Source: Acholeplasma oculi (GTDB taxonomy: Bacteria; Bacillota_I; Bacilli_A; Acholeplasmatales; Acholeplasmataceae). Taken from it: a stretch of DNA of 64,000 nucleotides. The translations under genes and the position numbers were made by a program. Positions within the stretch are counted from its first letter, which is position 1. Each line of letters starts with the position of its first letter. The DNA lies in the NCBI RefSeq assembly GCF_900166985.1, contig NZ_FUZK01000001.1:353278-417277 (forward strand), in the 5' to 3' direction. The notes under the pieces were generated by a model. That model was not told the origin of the DNA, did no database searches, and saw only the letters and a program-made list of their open reading frames with translations. Below, piece after piece: positions 47,424 to 56,091 of the stretch.

Positions 47424-48671
47424 TTATTTTAGATAATCCTCGATATCTTTTACTTCTTTAATGATATCTTTAGATAAATTGATACATCCATTTTCAGTTA
47501 AAAGTAAGTTATCTTCAATACGAACACCTATACCTTCTTCAGCAACGTATAACCCTGGTTCTACAGTTATAACTTGACCCACTTTAAATGGTAACTCAGG
47601 ATTACCTACATCATGGACATCCAGTCCTAATGCATGTCCTAATCCATGGTAATAATATTTACTTATTTCTTCATCTTTTTCAATTAAACCAATTTTCTTA
47701 GCTTCTCTAATGAGTAAATTACGACCCTTCTCATTATACTCAAATTGTGTCACACCAGCTTTAACCCATTCAATGATTTCTTTATTGACGTTTAGAACTG
47801 CTTGATATATTTGTTTTTGACGTTCTGTAAATTGGCCTGATTTTGGATATGTTCTTGTGATATCTGATGCATAATATTGATATCTTACACCTAAATCTAG
47901 AAGTACTAAATCAGATGGATTCATATCACTATCATGTGATTCATAATGCAATATCGTTGCATTCTTACCAGATGCAATAATTTCTCCGAATGAAGGTTTT
48001 GTTCGATGTTGATTTAAAACATAATTAAATAATGCATATAAATCATACTCGTTATGTGCTGTTTTCAGTGCATCAAGTAACTTTAAGTTAGCAACTCTTG
48101 AAACTTCTAGTGCACCTTGAATAGCCTTAATTTCAGTATCATCTTTACTTCCTCTTAAATCTGCGATGATAAGTCCCGCATGCTTAATTTGAATATGAGG
48201 ATACTTATTTTTAAATTTGTTTGCTTCTCTTTCACCTAAAAGGGGTTCATCTTTGTATGAATGACGTTCGATATCAAAATAAACGGATTCTATAGCACCA
48301 TACAAAGCTCTTCTTGATTGTGTAAATAGATTTGCTAGAAACACATCAAATGACTCAATATCGCGAACATTTTCAATAGGGATACCTGATAATTCACTAG
48401 CTTTTTCAAACGATAAAGATTCACCCACCCAAAGTGCTTCAACAGGATCAATTTTTTTAATAAATAAATAACTATCTATTTTAGTACTGGATTTAGCCAT
48501 AAGTAAAATTGCATTTTCTTGATCGATATTTGTTAAGTACCAGAAATTTTTATTCACTTGAAATGGATAGTATGCATCGTGTGATAAATGAGGTGCCTTG
48601 CCTGAATATAAAATGGATAAACTGTATGGTTCAGCCATTTCTAAATATTTTTTTCTTCGTAAATTAAACAT
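47424..48671 (-). CDS. pepP: Xaa-Pro aminopeptidase (M24B)
   Basis: Removes N-terminal residues preceding proline. The 415-residue protein has the N-terminal creatinase-like domain and a pita-bread catalytic domain with metal ligands in LLDLGVRYQYYASDITRTYP, GLGHALGLDVHD, VEPGLYV and VRIEDNLLL. All five ligand regions are present, so it should be active. It is the last gene of a run from rpmG through coaX and phosphoglucomutase. Confidence 0.93.
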   Translation of the reverse strand: MFNLRRKKYLEMAEPYSLSILYSGKAPHLSHDAYYPFQVNKNFWYLTNIDQENAILLMAKSSTKIDSYLFIKKIDPVEALWVGESLSFEKASELSGIPIENVRDIESFDVFLANLFTQSRRALYGAIESVYFDIERHSYKDEPLLGEREANKFKNKYPHIQIKHAGLIIADLRGSKDDTEIKAIQGALEVSRVANLKLLDALKTAHNEYDLYALFNYVLNQHRTKPSFGEIIASGKNATILHYESHDSDMNPSDLVLLDLGVRYQYYASDITRTYPKSGQFTERQKQIYQAVLNVNKEIIEWVKAGVTQFEYNEKGRNLLIREAKKIGLIEKDEEISKYYYHGLGHALGLDVHDVGNPELPFKVGQVITVEPGLYVAEEGIGVRIEDNLLLTENGCINLSKDIIKEVKDIEDYLK

Positions 48672-48679
48672 GTTTCCTC

Positions 48680-50311
48680 CTATATTTTAGAAATGATTGA
48701 GTTCATTTCTAAAATCAATTGTTCTATGTACGCTAAAGCGTCTTTTTGATTTGGTTTTTTAGTTGAATAATATAGTTTGAGTTTAGGTTCTGTTCCACTA
48801 GGTCTTAAACAAATGAATCCATCTTCACTTTCAAATCTTAAGACATTAGAAGGTGGTAGTAAAATTGAACCATTAACTAAACCATTGATAAAGTCTAATT
48901 GTTTTTTAACATTAAATATCGGAAGATCAAGACCATTTGTTCTAAAGTAAGTCATGATATCATCTATACGTTTTAATCCCTCAATACCTTTTAATGATAA
49001 GCTAATGGTTTGATCCACATAATATCCATATTGTTGATAGATATCTTCTAAATAGTCCATAAGCGTTAGCCCTTTATGTTTGAGATGATTTGCTATCTCA
49101 GATAACATGTATACAGCTTGTACAGCATCTTTATCTCTTACAAAATCACTAATTAAACTACCATAGCTTTCTTCACAACCAAAGATATATGGTTTAATAC
49201 CTTCATTCAGTTTAGCTTGTTCTCCAATAAATTTAAATCCTGTTAATGTCTCACCAACTTCTAAGTGATTGTTCATAGCAATATCCTTAATAAGATTGGA
49301 TGTAACAACTGTCGTATAGACTATACCCTTAGTTGGTTTTTTCTCTTGGATTAAATAATTTAAAATAATTGCAGCTGTTTGGTTTCCTGTTAGAATCTTT
49401 ATTTTGTTTTGATGTTTGAGTGCAACACCTAATCTATCTGCATCTGGGTCTGTGACCAAAATGATATCCGCATTCACTTTTTCTAATTGTTCTATAGAAC
49501 GTTCATAAGCAATTGCTTCTTCTGGGTTTGAACTTAATGTATGCGTAAATGCAGGGTCTACAATCATTTGTTCTAAAACCTCATGAACTTCATAACCTTG
49601 TTCTTTTAATAGTTTGGGTATGACTTGTCCACCTGTTCCATGTAAAGGTGAATAGACTAACTTCAATATCTTTTCATCATGATGGATTGTGAGTTCACGA
49701 ACTTTTTTTAAGTATATCTCATCGAATGATGCATCTATCCAATTAATCAATTCATTATTGGCTGTTTCTATACCAAATGGTGATTTGATAGCATCAATTT
49801 CTTTTATAACTTCTAAGGATTCATATGTATTTAGCTGTGCACCTGTTGAATTATATACTTTATATCCATTATATTCTTTTGGATTGTGAGATGCAGTAAG
49901 CATAATACCTGCTGAAGTGTTAAAATGTCTGACAGCAAAACTTAGCATAGGTGTTGGTCTAAGTGTTTTAAAAACATACGACTTGATTCCGTTATATGCT
50001 AAAACTTTCGCTGCTTCATATGCAAATTCTATAGAACCAAATCGATTATCATAGGATATAGCAACACCATTTAAAAGTTGATTCTTTATTAAATAATTCG
50101 CAAGGCCTTTAGTTGCTTTACGAATCGTATAAGCGTTGATTCGATTTGATCCTAATCCTAAAATGCCTCGAATACCTCCGGTACCAAATGTTAAATCTTG
50201 ATAAAAGGATTCTTCCTTTTCAGTTTCAGTCATTGATTTTAAAATATGAACTTCTTCATTTGTTAAACTTTTTTCATTTAACCATTTTTGATAGTTATCT
50301 TGATAAGACAT
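48680..50311 (-). CDS. pgcA: Phosphoglucomutase / phosphomannomutase
   Basis: Interconverts hexose 6- and 1-phosphates; the product feeds galU for UDP-glucose. The 543-residue alpha-D-phosphohexomutase has the phosphoserine loop MLTASHNPKEYNGYKVY (near 145), the metal-binding loop TDPDADRLGVAL and the sugar-binding GCEESYG, with a C-terminal phosphate site RPSGTEPKLKLY. Length suits the PgcA branch. Confidence 0.94.
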   Translation of the reverse strand: MSYQDNYQKWLNEKSLTNEEVHILKSMTETEKEESFYQDLTFGTGGIRGILGLGSNRINAYTIRKATKGLANYLIKNQLLNGVAISYDNRFGSIEFAYEAAKVLAYNGIKSYVFKTLRPTPMLSFAVRHFNTSAGIMLTASHNPKEYNGYKVYNSTGAQLNTYESLEVIKEIDAIKSPFGIETANNELINWIDASFDEIYLKKVRELTIHHDEKILKLVYSPLHGTGGQVIPKLLKEQGYEVHEVLEQMIVDPAFTHTLSSNPEEAIAYERSIEQLEKVNADIILVTDPDADRLGVALKHQNKIKILTGNQTAAIILNYLIQEKKPTKGIVYTTVVTSNLIKDIAMNNHLEVGETLTGFKFIGEQAKLNEGIKPYIFGCEESYGSLISDFVRDKDAVQAVYMLSEIANHLKHKGLTLMDYLEDIYQQYGYYVDQTISLSLKGIEGLKRIDDIMTYFRTNGLDLPIFNVKKQLDFINGLVNGSILLPPSNVLRFESEDGFICLRPSGTEPKLKLYYSTKKPNQKDALAYIEQLILEMNSIISKI

Positions 50312-50322
50312 AAAAATTCCCC

Positions 50323-51063
50323 TTATTGATTTTTGTGATAAATATTTAATAATCCTCTTAATACAAGATGTGAATCTCTTGTCATTGGTACTCTAATATG
50401 TTCTAAAATCACTTTAGAAAGACCACCTGTAATAATGATTTCAAAATCTTCTTTTACTTCCTCTTTGATTCTTCCAATCATACCTTCAATCATCACAACC
50501 GTACCATAAATCACACCGGATTGTATACAAGTAACCGTATTGTTTCCTAAATACTTAGGTGGTGCTTTGACTTCAACTTCATGCAATAATGCAGTATTTC
50601 CAGCCAATGCTTTGATACTTAATACAACACCTGGTGAGATAATTACACCATGTATTTGACCCTCTTTTGCATATATGAATTTATTAGCTGTGCCTAAGTC
50701 AATGATTAATGTTGGAAGCTTTGATTTTAATCCTGCAACATCTGCAATTAAATCAGCACCTACTTCTTTAGGATTATCCGCTTTAACAAAAACACCTGTT
50801 TTAACACCAGGTTGAATAATGATAGGTTCAATATTAAAATATTTTTGACTCAGTTTAAGTAATGATCTTGTTACAGGTGGTACAACAGAGCCTATAACAA
50901 CACCTTCAACTAAAGATGGGTCAATGAATTCCTTCAATAAAATAAAATACTCATCTGGTGTTTTATCAATTTCAGTATTCAAACGAAACGTTTTTAAGAT
51001 ATCAACGCCATCTGAGATTCCTGTATATACACTGGTATTACCAACATCAAATAATAAAATCAT
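50323..51063 (-). CDS. coaX: Type III pantothenate kinase
   Basis: First step of coenzyme A synthesis. The 246-residue protein opens with the phosphate loop LLFDVGNTSVYTGI, followed by GSVVPPVT near 58, the Asp region KEVGADLIAD and LIIDLGTANKF; GVIISPGV is typical. Type III needs a monovalent cation and is not inhibited by CoA. Confidence 0.94.
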   Translation of the reverse strand: MILLFDVGNTSVYTGISDGVDILKTFRLNTEIDKTPDEYFILLKEFIDPSLVEGVVIGSVVPPVTRSLLKLSQKYFNIEPIIIQPGVKTGVFVKADNPKEVGADLIADVAGLKSKLPTLIIDLGTANKFIYAKEGQIHGVIISPGVVLSIKALAGNTALLHEVEVKAPPKYLGNNTVTCIQSGVIYGTVVMIEGMIGRIKEEVKEDFEIIITGGLSKVILEHIRVPMTRDSHLVLRGLLNIYHKNQ

Positions 51064-51080
51064 ATATTTTATACCTCTTG

Positions 51081-51704
51081 TTATATTTTACCTTGTTTTT
51101 TCCATTTTATGTAAAATGGATTCATTTTTCTTTCATTTCGAATGGTTGAAGCATCATCATGTCCTGGATAGATTGTTGTATTCGGATGTATGGAATCCAC
51201 TATCTTTAAGACACTTTTTTTGAGTTCGAATAAATTACCACTATATAAATCATGTCGTCCTACACTTTCCTTAAATAGCGTATCCCCAGTAAATAAGTAA
51301 TTTTCATAAAGAAAGGATACAGAACCTTTCGTATGTCCAGGTGTATGGATTACTTGGACAAATTTATCAGCTAACGGTATTTTAGTATCATCTTGAATCA
51401 TCACTAAATTTAAATCTTTTCTCTTATATTGTCTGGGATTTAGTTTAGAAAAGCCATTGTATTGATCCTCAAATAACAAAGATGCATCAAATTCATGAAT
51501 ATAAATTGGTGCTTTAAACATATGAATTAAAGCAACATGATCATGATGCGCATGTGTCAATAAAATACCTTGCAATTGATTGGGACCCAACTTCTCAATA
51601 ATTTTTTCGTAATCAAAAGAAGGGTCAATGAGTAAACATTGCCCAAATCTACAAATGATATATGAATGTGCGATTTCTTCGTTTCCTTTAAATTGATAGA
51701 ACAT
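51081..51704 (-). CDS. Metallo-beta-lactamase-fold hydrolase (glyoxalase II-like)
   Basis: A 207-residue stand-alone hydrolase with the metal motifs LLTHAHHDHVAL (near 50), HTPGHTKGSVSFL (near 127), FTGDTLF and the final YPGHDDAS. Resembles the YqgX/GloB-like branch that hydrolyses thioesters; the substrate is not determined. Confidence 0.88.
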   Translation of the reverse strand: MFYQFKGNEEIAHSYIICRFGQCLLIDPSFDYEKIIEKLGPNQLQGILLTHAHHDHVALIHMFKAPIYIHEFDASLLFEDQYNGFSKLNPRQYKRKDLNLVMIQDDTKIPLADKFVQVIHTPGHTKGSVSFLYENYLFTGDTLFKESVGRHDLYSGNLFELKKSVLKIVDSIHPNTTIYPGHDDASTIRNERKMNPFYIKWKKQGKI

Positions 51705-51712
51705 GTTTTTAT

Positions 51713-51741
51713 ATAGAAAAAAAACTATACAATGATAGTTT
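51713..51741 (-). terminator. Terminator of rpmG
   Basis: AAACTAT (51722-51728) pairs with ATAGTTT (51735-51741), followed by a T run on the minus strand. Confidence 0.75.
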
Positions 51742-51889
51742 ATTTCTTCTCTCTATGAATTGTGTACTTTCTAAGACGAGGACAATACTTTTTCATTTCT
51801 AAACGATCTGGTGTTGTCTTTTTATTTTTTGTTGTGTAATAATTTTCATCGCCACATTCGGTACAAACTAATTTAACTAATTCACGCAT
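51740..51889 (-). CDS. rpmG: 50S ribosomal protein L33 (zinc-ligand partly lost)
   Basis: A 49-residue L33 ([20 protein letters not shown] onwards). The first zinc pair CTEC is present; the second, usually CPRC-like, reads [10 protein letters not shown] with only one Cys, so it is intermediate between zinc and zinc-free forms. ATG 51889 follows GGAGGG and lies just past its promoter; longer frames upstream would begin before the transcript. Confidence 0.95.
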   Translation of the reverse strand: MRELVKLVCTECGDENYYTTKNKKTTPDRLEMKKYCPRLRKYTIHREKK

Positions 51890-51917
51890 GAAATTTTCCC
51901 TCCAAACTTGCATATTA

Positions 51918-51946
51918 AGTATAACAAAATTAATGATGAATTTCAA
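51918..51946 (-). promoter_or_regulatory. SigA-type promoter of rpmG
   Basis: TTGAAA (complement of 51941-51946), a 17-base spacer and TATACT (complement of 51918-51923). Confidence 0.75.
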
Positions 51947-51955
51947 CTCAAAAAA

Positions 51956-53497
51956 TTATATAGTTGATAAATGAATTTCATAATCACATATTTCTTCATA
52001 AAATGACTTCTCATGGGATACCAAAATGACAGTTCCTGGGTATTCTATGAGCGCATCTTTTAATGCTTGTTTAGCAACCTTGTCCAAATGATTGGTTGGT
52101 TCGTCTAAAATCAATACATTAGATTTATTGTTTCTTGTTAAAGCAAACTTGACCTTAGTCTTTTCTCCACCAGATAATGTTTTTAGTGGTCTATTTGCCA
52201 TTTCAAAATCGATACCAAATGATGCTAATACTGTCATCACCATTTTTCTATCAAAATCAATGTTTTCAGCATGAACTAATTCGAATGGTGTAGACTCACC
52301 ATCAAGTTTGATTTCTTGCTCATAATATAAGATATTTGTGGTATCAATCCACTCAAATTTACCATCTATGGGTTCTAATTGGTTAGTTATAGTTTTAATA
52401 AAAGTCGATTTACCAATACCATTTTTACCTGTTATTGCAACTTTATCACCACGAACTATTTTAAAATCTAATGGTTCAATTAAAGGAAATTCATATCCAA
52501 TAGATAATTGGTTTACCTTTAATACGTCACGTCCTGTTGTACGGTCCATTTGAAATTTAATTTTAATATGTTTCTCAGTTGTAGGTTTATGAACTCTTTT
52601 TATCTTTGTAAGCATCTTTCTTCTGGATTGTGCCATTTTAGTAGTGGATGCTCGAACGATATTTTTATTAATATAAGTTTCAGTTTCCTGAATAAATTTT
52701 TGTTGTGCTTTAAAAGCTTTGGATTGCTGATCGATTCTAAGCGCATGTTCTTTTAAGTAAAAATCATAATTCCCCTTATATCTAGAAATAGTTTTACCTT
52801 CAATTGCAAATACAGTAGTTGCTATACTTTTTACAAAATATTCATCATGTGATACTACAATAAATGTTTTATTCAATCCATTTAAAAATTTGATGAGCCA
52901 TTCAATATGTTTGATATCTAAGAAGTTTGTAGGTTCATCAAGTAATAAACAATCTGCTTCTAATAGTAATAACTTACCTAATATAAGTTTAGCTCTCATC
53001 CCACCTGATAGAGTTTCAATTCTAGAGTTGAGTAAAGATGTATCAAGACCTAAACCATTCATAATATTAGAAATCGTTGATTGAATAGCATAAAAATTGT
53101 CTTTTGCAAGTTCTTCTTCTAAACGGTGTGCACGATTTAAAACTTTTTCATATTGGCTTTCATCAATAACCGCTATGGATTCATAAAGTTCTTGAATAAG
53201 TGCTTCTTTTTCAAATAATGGTAAAAAAACATCATACAAATAAGCTTTCACAGTGATTTTAGGATCGATAGATGCATATTGATCTAAATAACCCACTTTT
53301 ATATGACTTACCCACTGTATAGAGCCTTTATCTGGTGATAAACTTTTATTTAGTAATTTTAAAAGGGTTGACTTACCAGTTCCATTAGGTCCAAGTAAAA
53401 CAGCATGTTCACCTTCAAATAATCTTAAGTTAGCATCTTCATATAATAATTCGTTAGCATATGAAAAAAATAAATTATTAACTTCTAGTAAACTCAT
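51956..53497 (-). CDS. ABC-F family ATPase
   Basis: A 513-residue protein with two ABC ATPase domains and no membrane helices: Walker A at LLGPNGTGKSTLLKLL (near 37) and ITGKNGIGKSTFIKTI, signatures LSGGMRAKL and LSGGEKTKV, Walker B LLLDEPTNFLD and LILDEPTNHLD. The linker (about 235-310) is charged and helical. ABC-F proteins act on the ribosome E site in translation or antibiotic protection; the subtype is not certain. Confidence 0.92.
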   Translation of the reverse strand: MSLLEVNNLFFSYANELLYEDANLRLFEGEHAVLLGPNGTGKSTLLKLLNKSLSPDKGSIQWVSHIKVGYLDQYASIDPKITVKAYLYDVFLPLFEKEALIQELYESIAVIDESQYEKVLNRAHRLEEELAKDNFYAIQSTISNIMNGLGLDTSLLNSRIETLSGGMRAKLILGKLLLLEADCLLLDEPTNFLDIKHIEWLIKFLNGLNKTFIVVSHDEYFVKSIATTVFAIEGKTISRYKGNYDFYLKEHALRIDQQSKAFKAQQKFIQETETYINKNIVRASTTKMAQSRRKMLTKIKRVHKPTTEKHIKIKFQMDRTTGRDVLKVNQLSIGYEFPLIEPLDFKIVRGDKVAITGKNGIGKSTFIKTITNQLEPIDGKFEWIDTTNILYYEQEIKLDGESTPFELVHAENIDFDRKMVMTVLASFGIDFEMANRPLKTLSGGEKTKVKFALTRNNKSNVLILDEPTNHLDKVAKQALKDALIEYPGTVILVSHEKSFYEEICDYEIHLSTI

Positions 53498-53979
53498 TTA
53501 AATCCTTCTTTTAAAGTGCTTTCTAATTCACTTGCTGCAATAATGTGCATATCCCAAATCTTTTCTTTAGGATTTGTAAAACGTATCTCATTTTCATCAT
53601 AATGATACATAAATGGTCCTTCACTTGGATAGATAATAACCATCTTTTTACCTGGTAATTTCGAAAAAATGGTTTGGTCAGTATAATATTTATTCGTACC
53701 AAATCTCTTTTCCCAAATTGTCTTTGAATTAAATGTAAATTTAGCTCCCTTTTGGACTTTAATAATTAAAATATGATAATCTTCATTTTGATATTTTAAT
53801 GTTGAAAATGATTTTTGATCTTCAAGTTGTCCAAATCGTTCTAAAGTATCTTTGATTTTTTGAATAGACTTTGATTGTTTTTCTATGTATTTACTAAAAC
53901 CCACATAGATTCCATATATAATAAATATAATAATAAATCCGATGATAATGTATATTAAGATATCGCTAAACTCATTCAT
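53494..53979 (-). CDS. Single-pass membrane protein, unknown
   Basis: Encodes 161 residues: one N-terminal membrane helix (about 7-27, IIIGFIIIFIIYGIYVGF) and a cytoplasmic domain of about 130 residues with alternating beta-prone segments. No family recognised. It overlaps both neighbours (Nudix upstream, ABC-F downstream) and so belongs to their transcript. Confidence 0.75.
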   Translation of the reverse strand: MNEFSDILIYIIIGFIIIFIIYGIYVGFSKYIEKQSKSIQKIKDTLERFGQLEDQKSFSTLKYQNEDYHILIIKVQKGAKFTFNSKTIWEKRFGTNKYYTDQTIFSKLPGKKMVIIYPSEGPFMYHYDENEIRFTNPKEKIWDMHIIAASELESTLKEGFK

Positions 53980-54457
53980 GTTTTGTCTTCCTCACTTCTA
54001 AGAGTTGATTACCACTAAATACACAGTGATAATGATACTTTTTCATATCATGAATAATTTCATGTATAAAAAAAGGAATATTATAGGCTACACCTAAGTT
54101 ATCTTTATCAGATAACCAGTCGATTTTCTTCCAAGCTAATATACCTTCATCCGTTTCAATCGGTGAAGGATATAAAAAGTCATTTGAAACTTCTACAAAA
54201 AAAATGTGTAATCCACTTGATTCTGCTTGAAAATCATCATTCCAAGTTACAATACCTTTATCATGAATTTGACTTATTGATAATTCGATATTAGATTCTT
54301 CTTTAATTTCTCTTAAAATACAATCGATTGCAGATTCGTCTTTTAATCTTTTTCCACCAATACCATTCCACATACCTTTCCAAGGCTGTTTGTATCGGTT
54401 TATCATGAGAATCTCATCGTTTCTCTTAATAAATGCAAGCGTATATATAAACTCCAT
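53972..54457 (-). CDS. Nudix hydrolase (MutT-like)
   Basis: A 161-residue Nudix hydrolase with the box GIGGKRLKDESAIDCILREI-KEES near residue 35-60, including the REIKEE metal-binding core. Cleaves nucleoside diphosphate derivatives; an 8-oxo-dGTP sanitising role is possible but unproved. A minus-strand TATAAT lies at 54481-54486 upstream. First gene of a Nudix-membrane protein-ABC-F unit. Confidence 0.88.
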   Translation of the reverse strand: MEFIYTLAFIKRNDEILMINRYKQPWKGMWNGIGGKRLKDESAIDCILREIKEESNIELSISQIHDKGIVTWNDDFQAESSGLHIFFVEVSNDFLYPSPIETDEGILAWKKIDWLSDKDNLGVAYNIPFFIHEIIHDMKKYHYHCVFSGNQLLEVRKTKHE

Positions 54458-54579
54458 TATTGCACTTCCTTTTCCTTATTATTATAACATGTTAAGGATT
54501 CTTGACGAATTAGGAATGATTATTTTATATGAATCTATGATTGTTTGTTATTTAATAGCAAGTAAATTAAAGAAATTTT

Positions 54580-54815
54580 AACAAAAGAAAAACAGATTTT
54601 TATCAAATACCTATACTAATAGATTTGGAGTAATCTAGAAATTTAGAAGGTATTAAATAAAAATCTGTTATTTTCTTAGTTTGATGAATGTACTTCATCG
54701 ATTGAGATATTGAGGGAGAGATTCAATATCTAGGGGTTTTACATAAGCCGAGATTGAGGGAGACTGCAAAAACGGCTTTAAATAGGAAGTTATAAATTTC
54801 ATCGAGAAAGGTCAA
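54580..54815 (-). ncRNA. Candidate small RNA with repeated C-rich motifs, downstream of the signal peptide gene
   Basis: On the minus strand TTGACC (54810-54815), 17 bases and TAACTT (54787-54792) precede three hairpins: CGGCTT arms (54745-54778), AGATATTGA arms (54705-54731) and GATGAA arms (54683-54699). The unit ends in a 13-bp stem (54591-54603 with 54657-54669) and a T-rich tail. The motif TCTCCCTCAAT occurs twice (54709-54719, 54753-54763): within the loop of the first hairpin, and across the loop and one stem arm of the second. Such C-rich motifs bind Shine-Dalgarno sites in Gram-positive small RNAs. A plus-strand promoter-like TTGACG/TTATAT (54502-54530) leaves the strand open. It explains most of the gene-free stretch 54458-54860. 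Confidence 0.5.
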
Positions 54816-54860
54816 CGAATATTTATAAATTTGAATATCTATGTTGTATAATAAAACTAA

Positions 54861-55031
54861 TTAAGGATTTACTGGACCGTAAGGTAAACCTAAATCAGGA
54901 TTTCTTACGTCTTTGAAATCAACTTGATGACTTTGTTTAAGATCATCTTTTGCTTCAACAGGTGTAGAAACAAATGTATATAGTGAGAATGCTACTAAGA
55001 ATAATACAATTACGGATAAGATTTTTTTCAT
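54861..55031 (-). CDS. Exported small peptide, candidate quorum-sensing pheromone precursor
   Basis: A 56-codon gene: ATG 55031, TAA 54861-54863. The N-terminus is a signal peptide (MKKILSVIVLFLVAFSLY), probable cleavage after TPVEA (residue 27). The remaining 29 residues are polar and end in NPDLGLPYGPVNP. RBS GAGGTG lies six bases before the ATG. A promoter is plausible (TAGAAT, complement of 55052-55057). It is divergent from the HTH/TPR regulator at 55117, with a perfect palindrome between them. The arrangement and size match precursors such as PapR or SHP, which are exported, trimmed to a C-terminal peptide, re-imported and bound by an RRNPP regulator. The active peptide is inference. 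Confidence 0.82.
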   Translation of the reverse strand: MKKILSVIVLFLVAFSLYTFVSTPVEAKDDLKQSHQVDFKDVRNPDLGLPYGPVNP

Positions 55032-55079
55032 ATAAATCACCTCATGGCTATATTCTACAAGATAACATTAAAAATGAAC

Positions 55080-55100
55080 ACGACATATATGTCGTATAAT
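55080..55100. promoter_or_regulatory. 16-bp palindromic operator overlapping the regulator promoter
   Basis: ACGACATATATGTCGT (55080-55095) is a perfect palindrome. Its last base starts the TATAAT (55095-55100) of the regulator gene. For the divergent peptide gene, with a predicted start near 55045, the centre lies about 42 bases upstream, the usual place for an activator next to the -35. It is the natural binding site for the 55117 regulator. Confidence 0.75.
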
Positions 55101-55116
55101 GATCGGGGGATAATTG

Positions 55117-56061
55117 ATGTTAAAACGATCACAAGATTTAGCACTTTTTTTAGAAAAAATAAGAACTTTTAGAGGAATTTCTCAAGAAGATTTTACAGAA
55201 AGTATCATTTCAAATCGACAATATCAAAGGTATATTAGAGGAGACTCACCGATGCCTTTTCACTTACTTGATGCTTTTGCTGAGCGATTGAATATCAAGA
55301 AAGATCTTTTACTTTTAGAATTTGATAGTCATACACTTAAAGAAACCAGCTTAGTTACAGATTACTTTAACGCAGTTAATAATAATGAATTAACTAAAGC
55401 AAAAGAAATTAAGTTAAAGCTTACTCCACAATTCATTATTGACCATTCTAATAGAATATTTTATGAATATACAGAATTATTAGAAAAATACTTAGAGAAA
55501 CGAATTGATAATAATTCATTTCTATCCAAATTAAAATCACTAATTCAATATCCTAAAGTTTTGTCACAATCTGGATTATCTATTTTTGAAGTGATCATAT
55601 TATCAAACTTGTTAGATTTTGTAAACACGAATGAACAAGAAGTGATAATCAGTAAGTTTAATGGCTTCTTCCAAAATCCTGATTTAGTATGGACAGGTAA
55701 TCAAATCGTAACCTATAATATTGTACTATTTAGACTTGCTAAATACTTCGGTATCAATTCTGATTATGACAACGTCATACATTTTGCCAATCTTGGAGTG
55801 AAATTAAATTCAAAAAGTAAGTATTTGATTAATCTCGAGTTCTACTACTACTTCTTAGCGTTATCTTATTTCAAAAAGAAAAATCATAAGAGATTTGAAT
55901 TTTCATTATTTCAATGTAAATCGACACTCATCCTACTTAATAATGAATCGAAAAATAAGATGTTTGATGATTGGATTAAAAAAGATTTTGATTTGGATTT
56001 TAATGAGTTTTATATAAACTACTTATCCTCAAATGTACTAAAAATAAAAGATTCCAAATAA
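55117..56061 (+). CDS. RRNPP-type peptide-responsive transcription regulator (HTH plus TPR-like domain)
   Basis: Encodes 314 residues. Residues about 5-58 form an XRE-type helix-turn-helix (LEKIRTFRGISQEDFTESI; RQYQRYIRGDSPMPFHLL; AFAERLNI). The rest is all-helical with TPR-like repeats, for example FRLAKYFGINSDYDNVIHFA and YYYFLALSYFKKKNHKRFEF. This is the plan of Rgg, PlcR and ComR, which bind a re-imported peptide. ATG 55117 follows GGGGGA with six-base spacing; the TTG at 55114 is too close. It is divergent from the peptide gene at 55031 and probably controls it and itself. Assignment to one subfamily is not possible by eye. Confidence 0.82.
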   Translation: MLKRSQDLALFLEKIRTFRGISQEDFTESIISNRQYQRYIRGDSPMPFHLLDAFAERLNIKKDLLLLEFDSHTLKETSLVTDYFNAVNNNELTKAKEIKLKLTPQFIIDHSNRIFYEYTELLEKYLEKRIDNNSFLSKLKSLIQYPKVLSQSGLSIFEVIILSNLLDFVNTNEQEVIISKFNGFFQNPDLVWTGNQIVTYNIVLFRLAKYFGINSDYDNVIHFANLGVKLNSKSKYLINLEFYYYFLALSYFKKKNHKRFEFSLFQCKSTLILLNNESKNKMFDDWIKKDFDLDFNEFYINYLSSNVLKIKDSK

Positions 56062-56090
56062 CTCTGATGGTTAATTTGGAATCTTTTTTT
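56047..56090. terminator. Bidirectional terminator after the regulator
   Basis: AAAGATTCCAAAT (56047-56059) pairs with ATTTGGAATCTTT (56074-56086), then a T run; the regulator's stop codon lies in the stem. Confidence 0.85.
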
Positions 56091-56091
56091 G

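Noticed and set aside
51890..51946. N-terminal extension of L33 from an upstream ATG
   Set aside because: The extension overlaps the promoter (51918-51946); GGAGGG supports ATG 51889.
54591..54669. 13-bp inverted repeat as ends of a miniature transposon
   Set aside because: Only 79 bases long, no target duplication seen, and the T-rich flank fits a terminator better.
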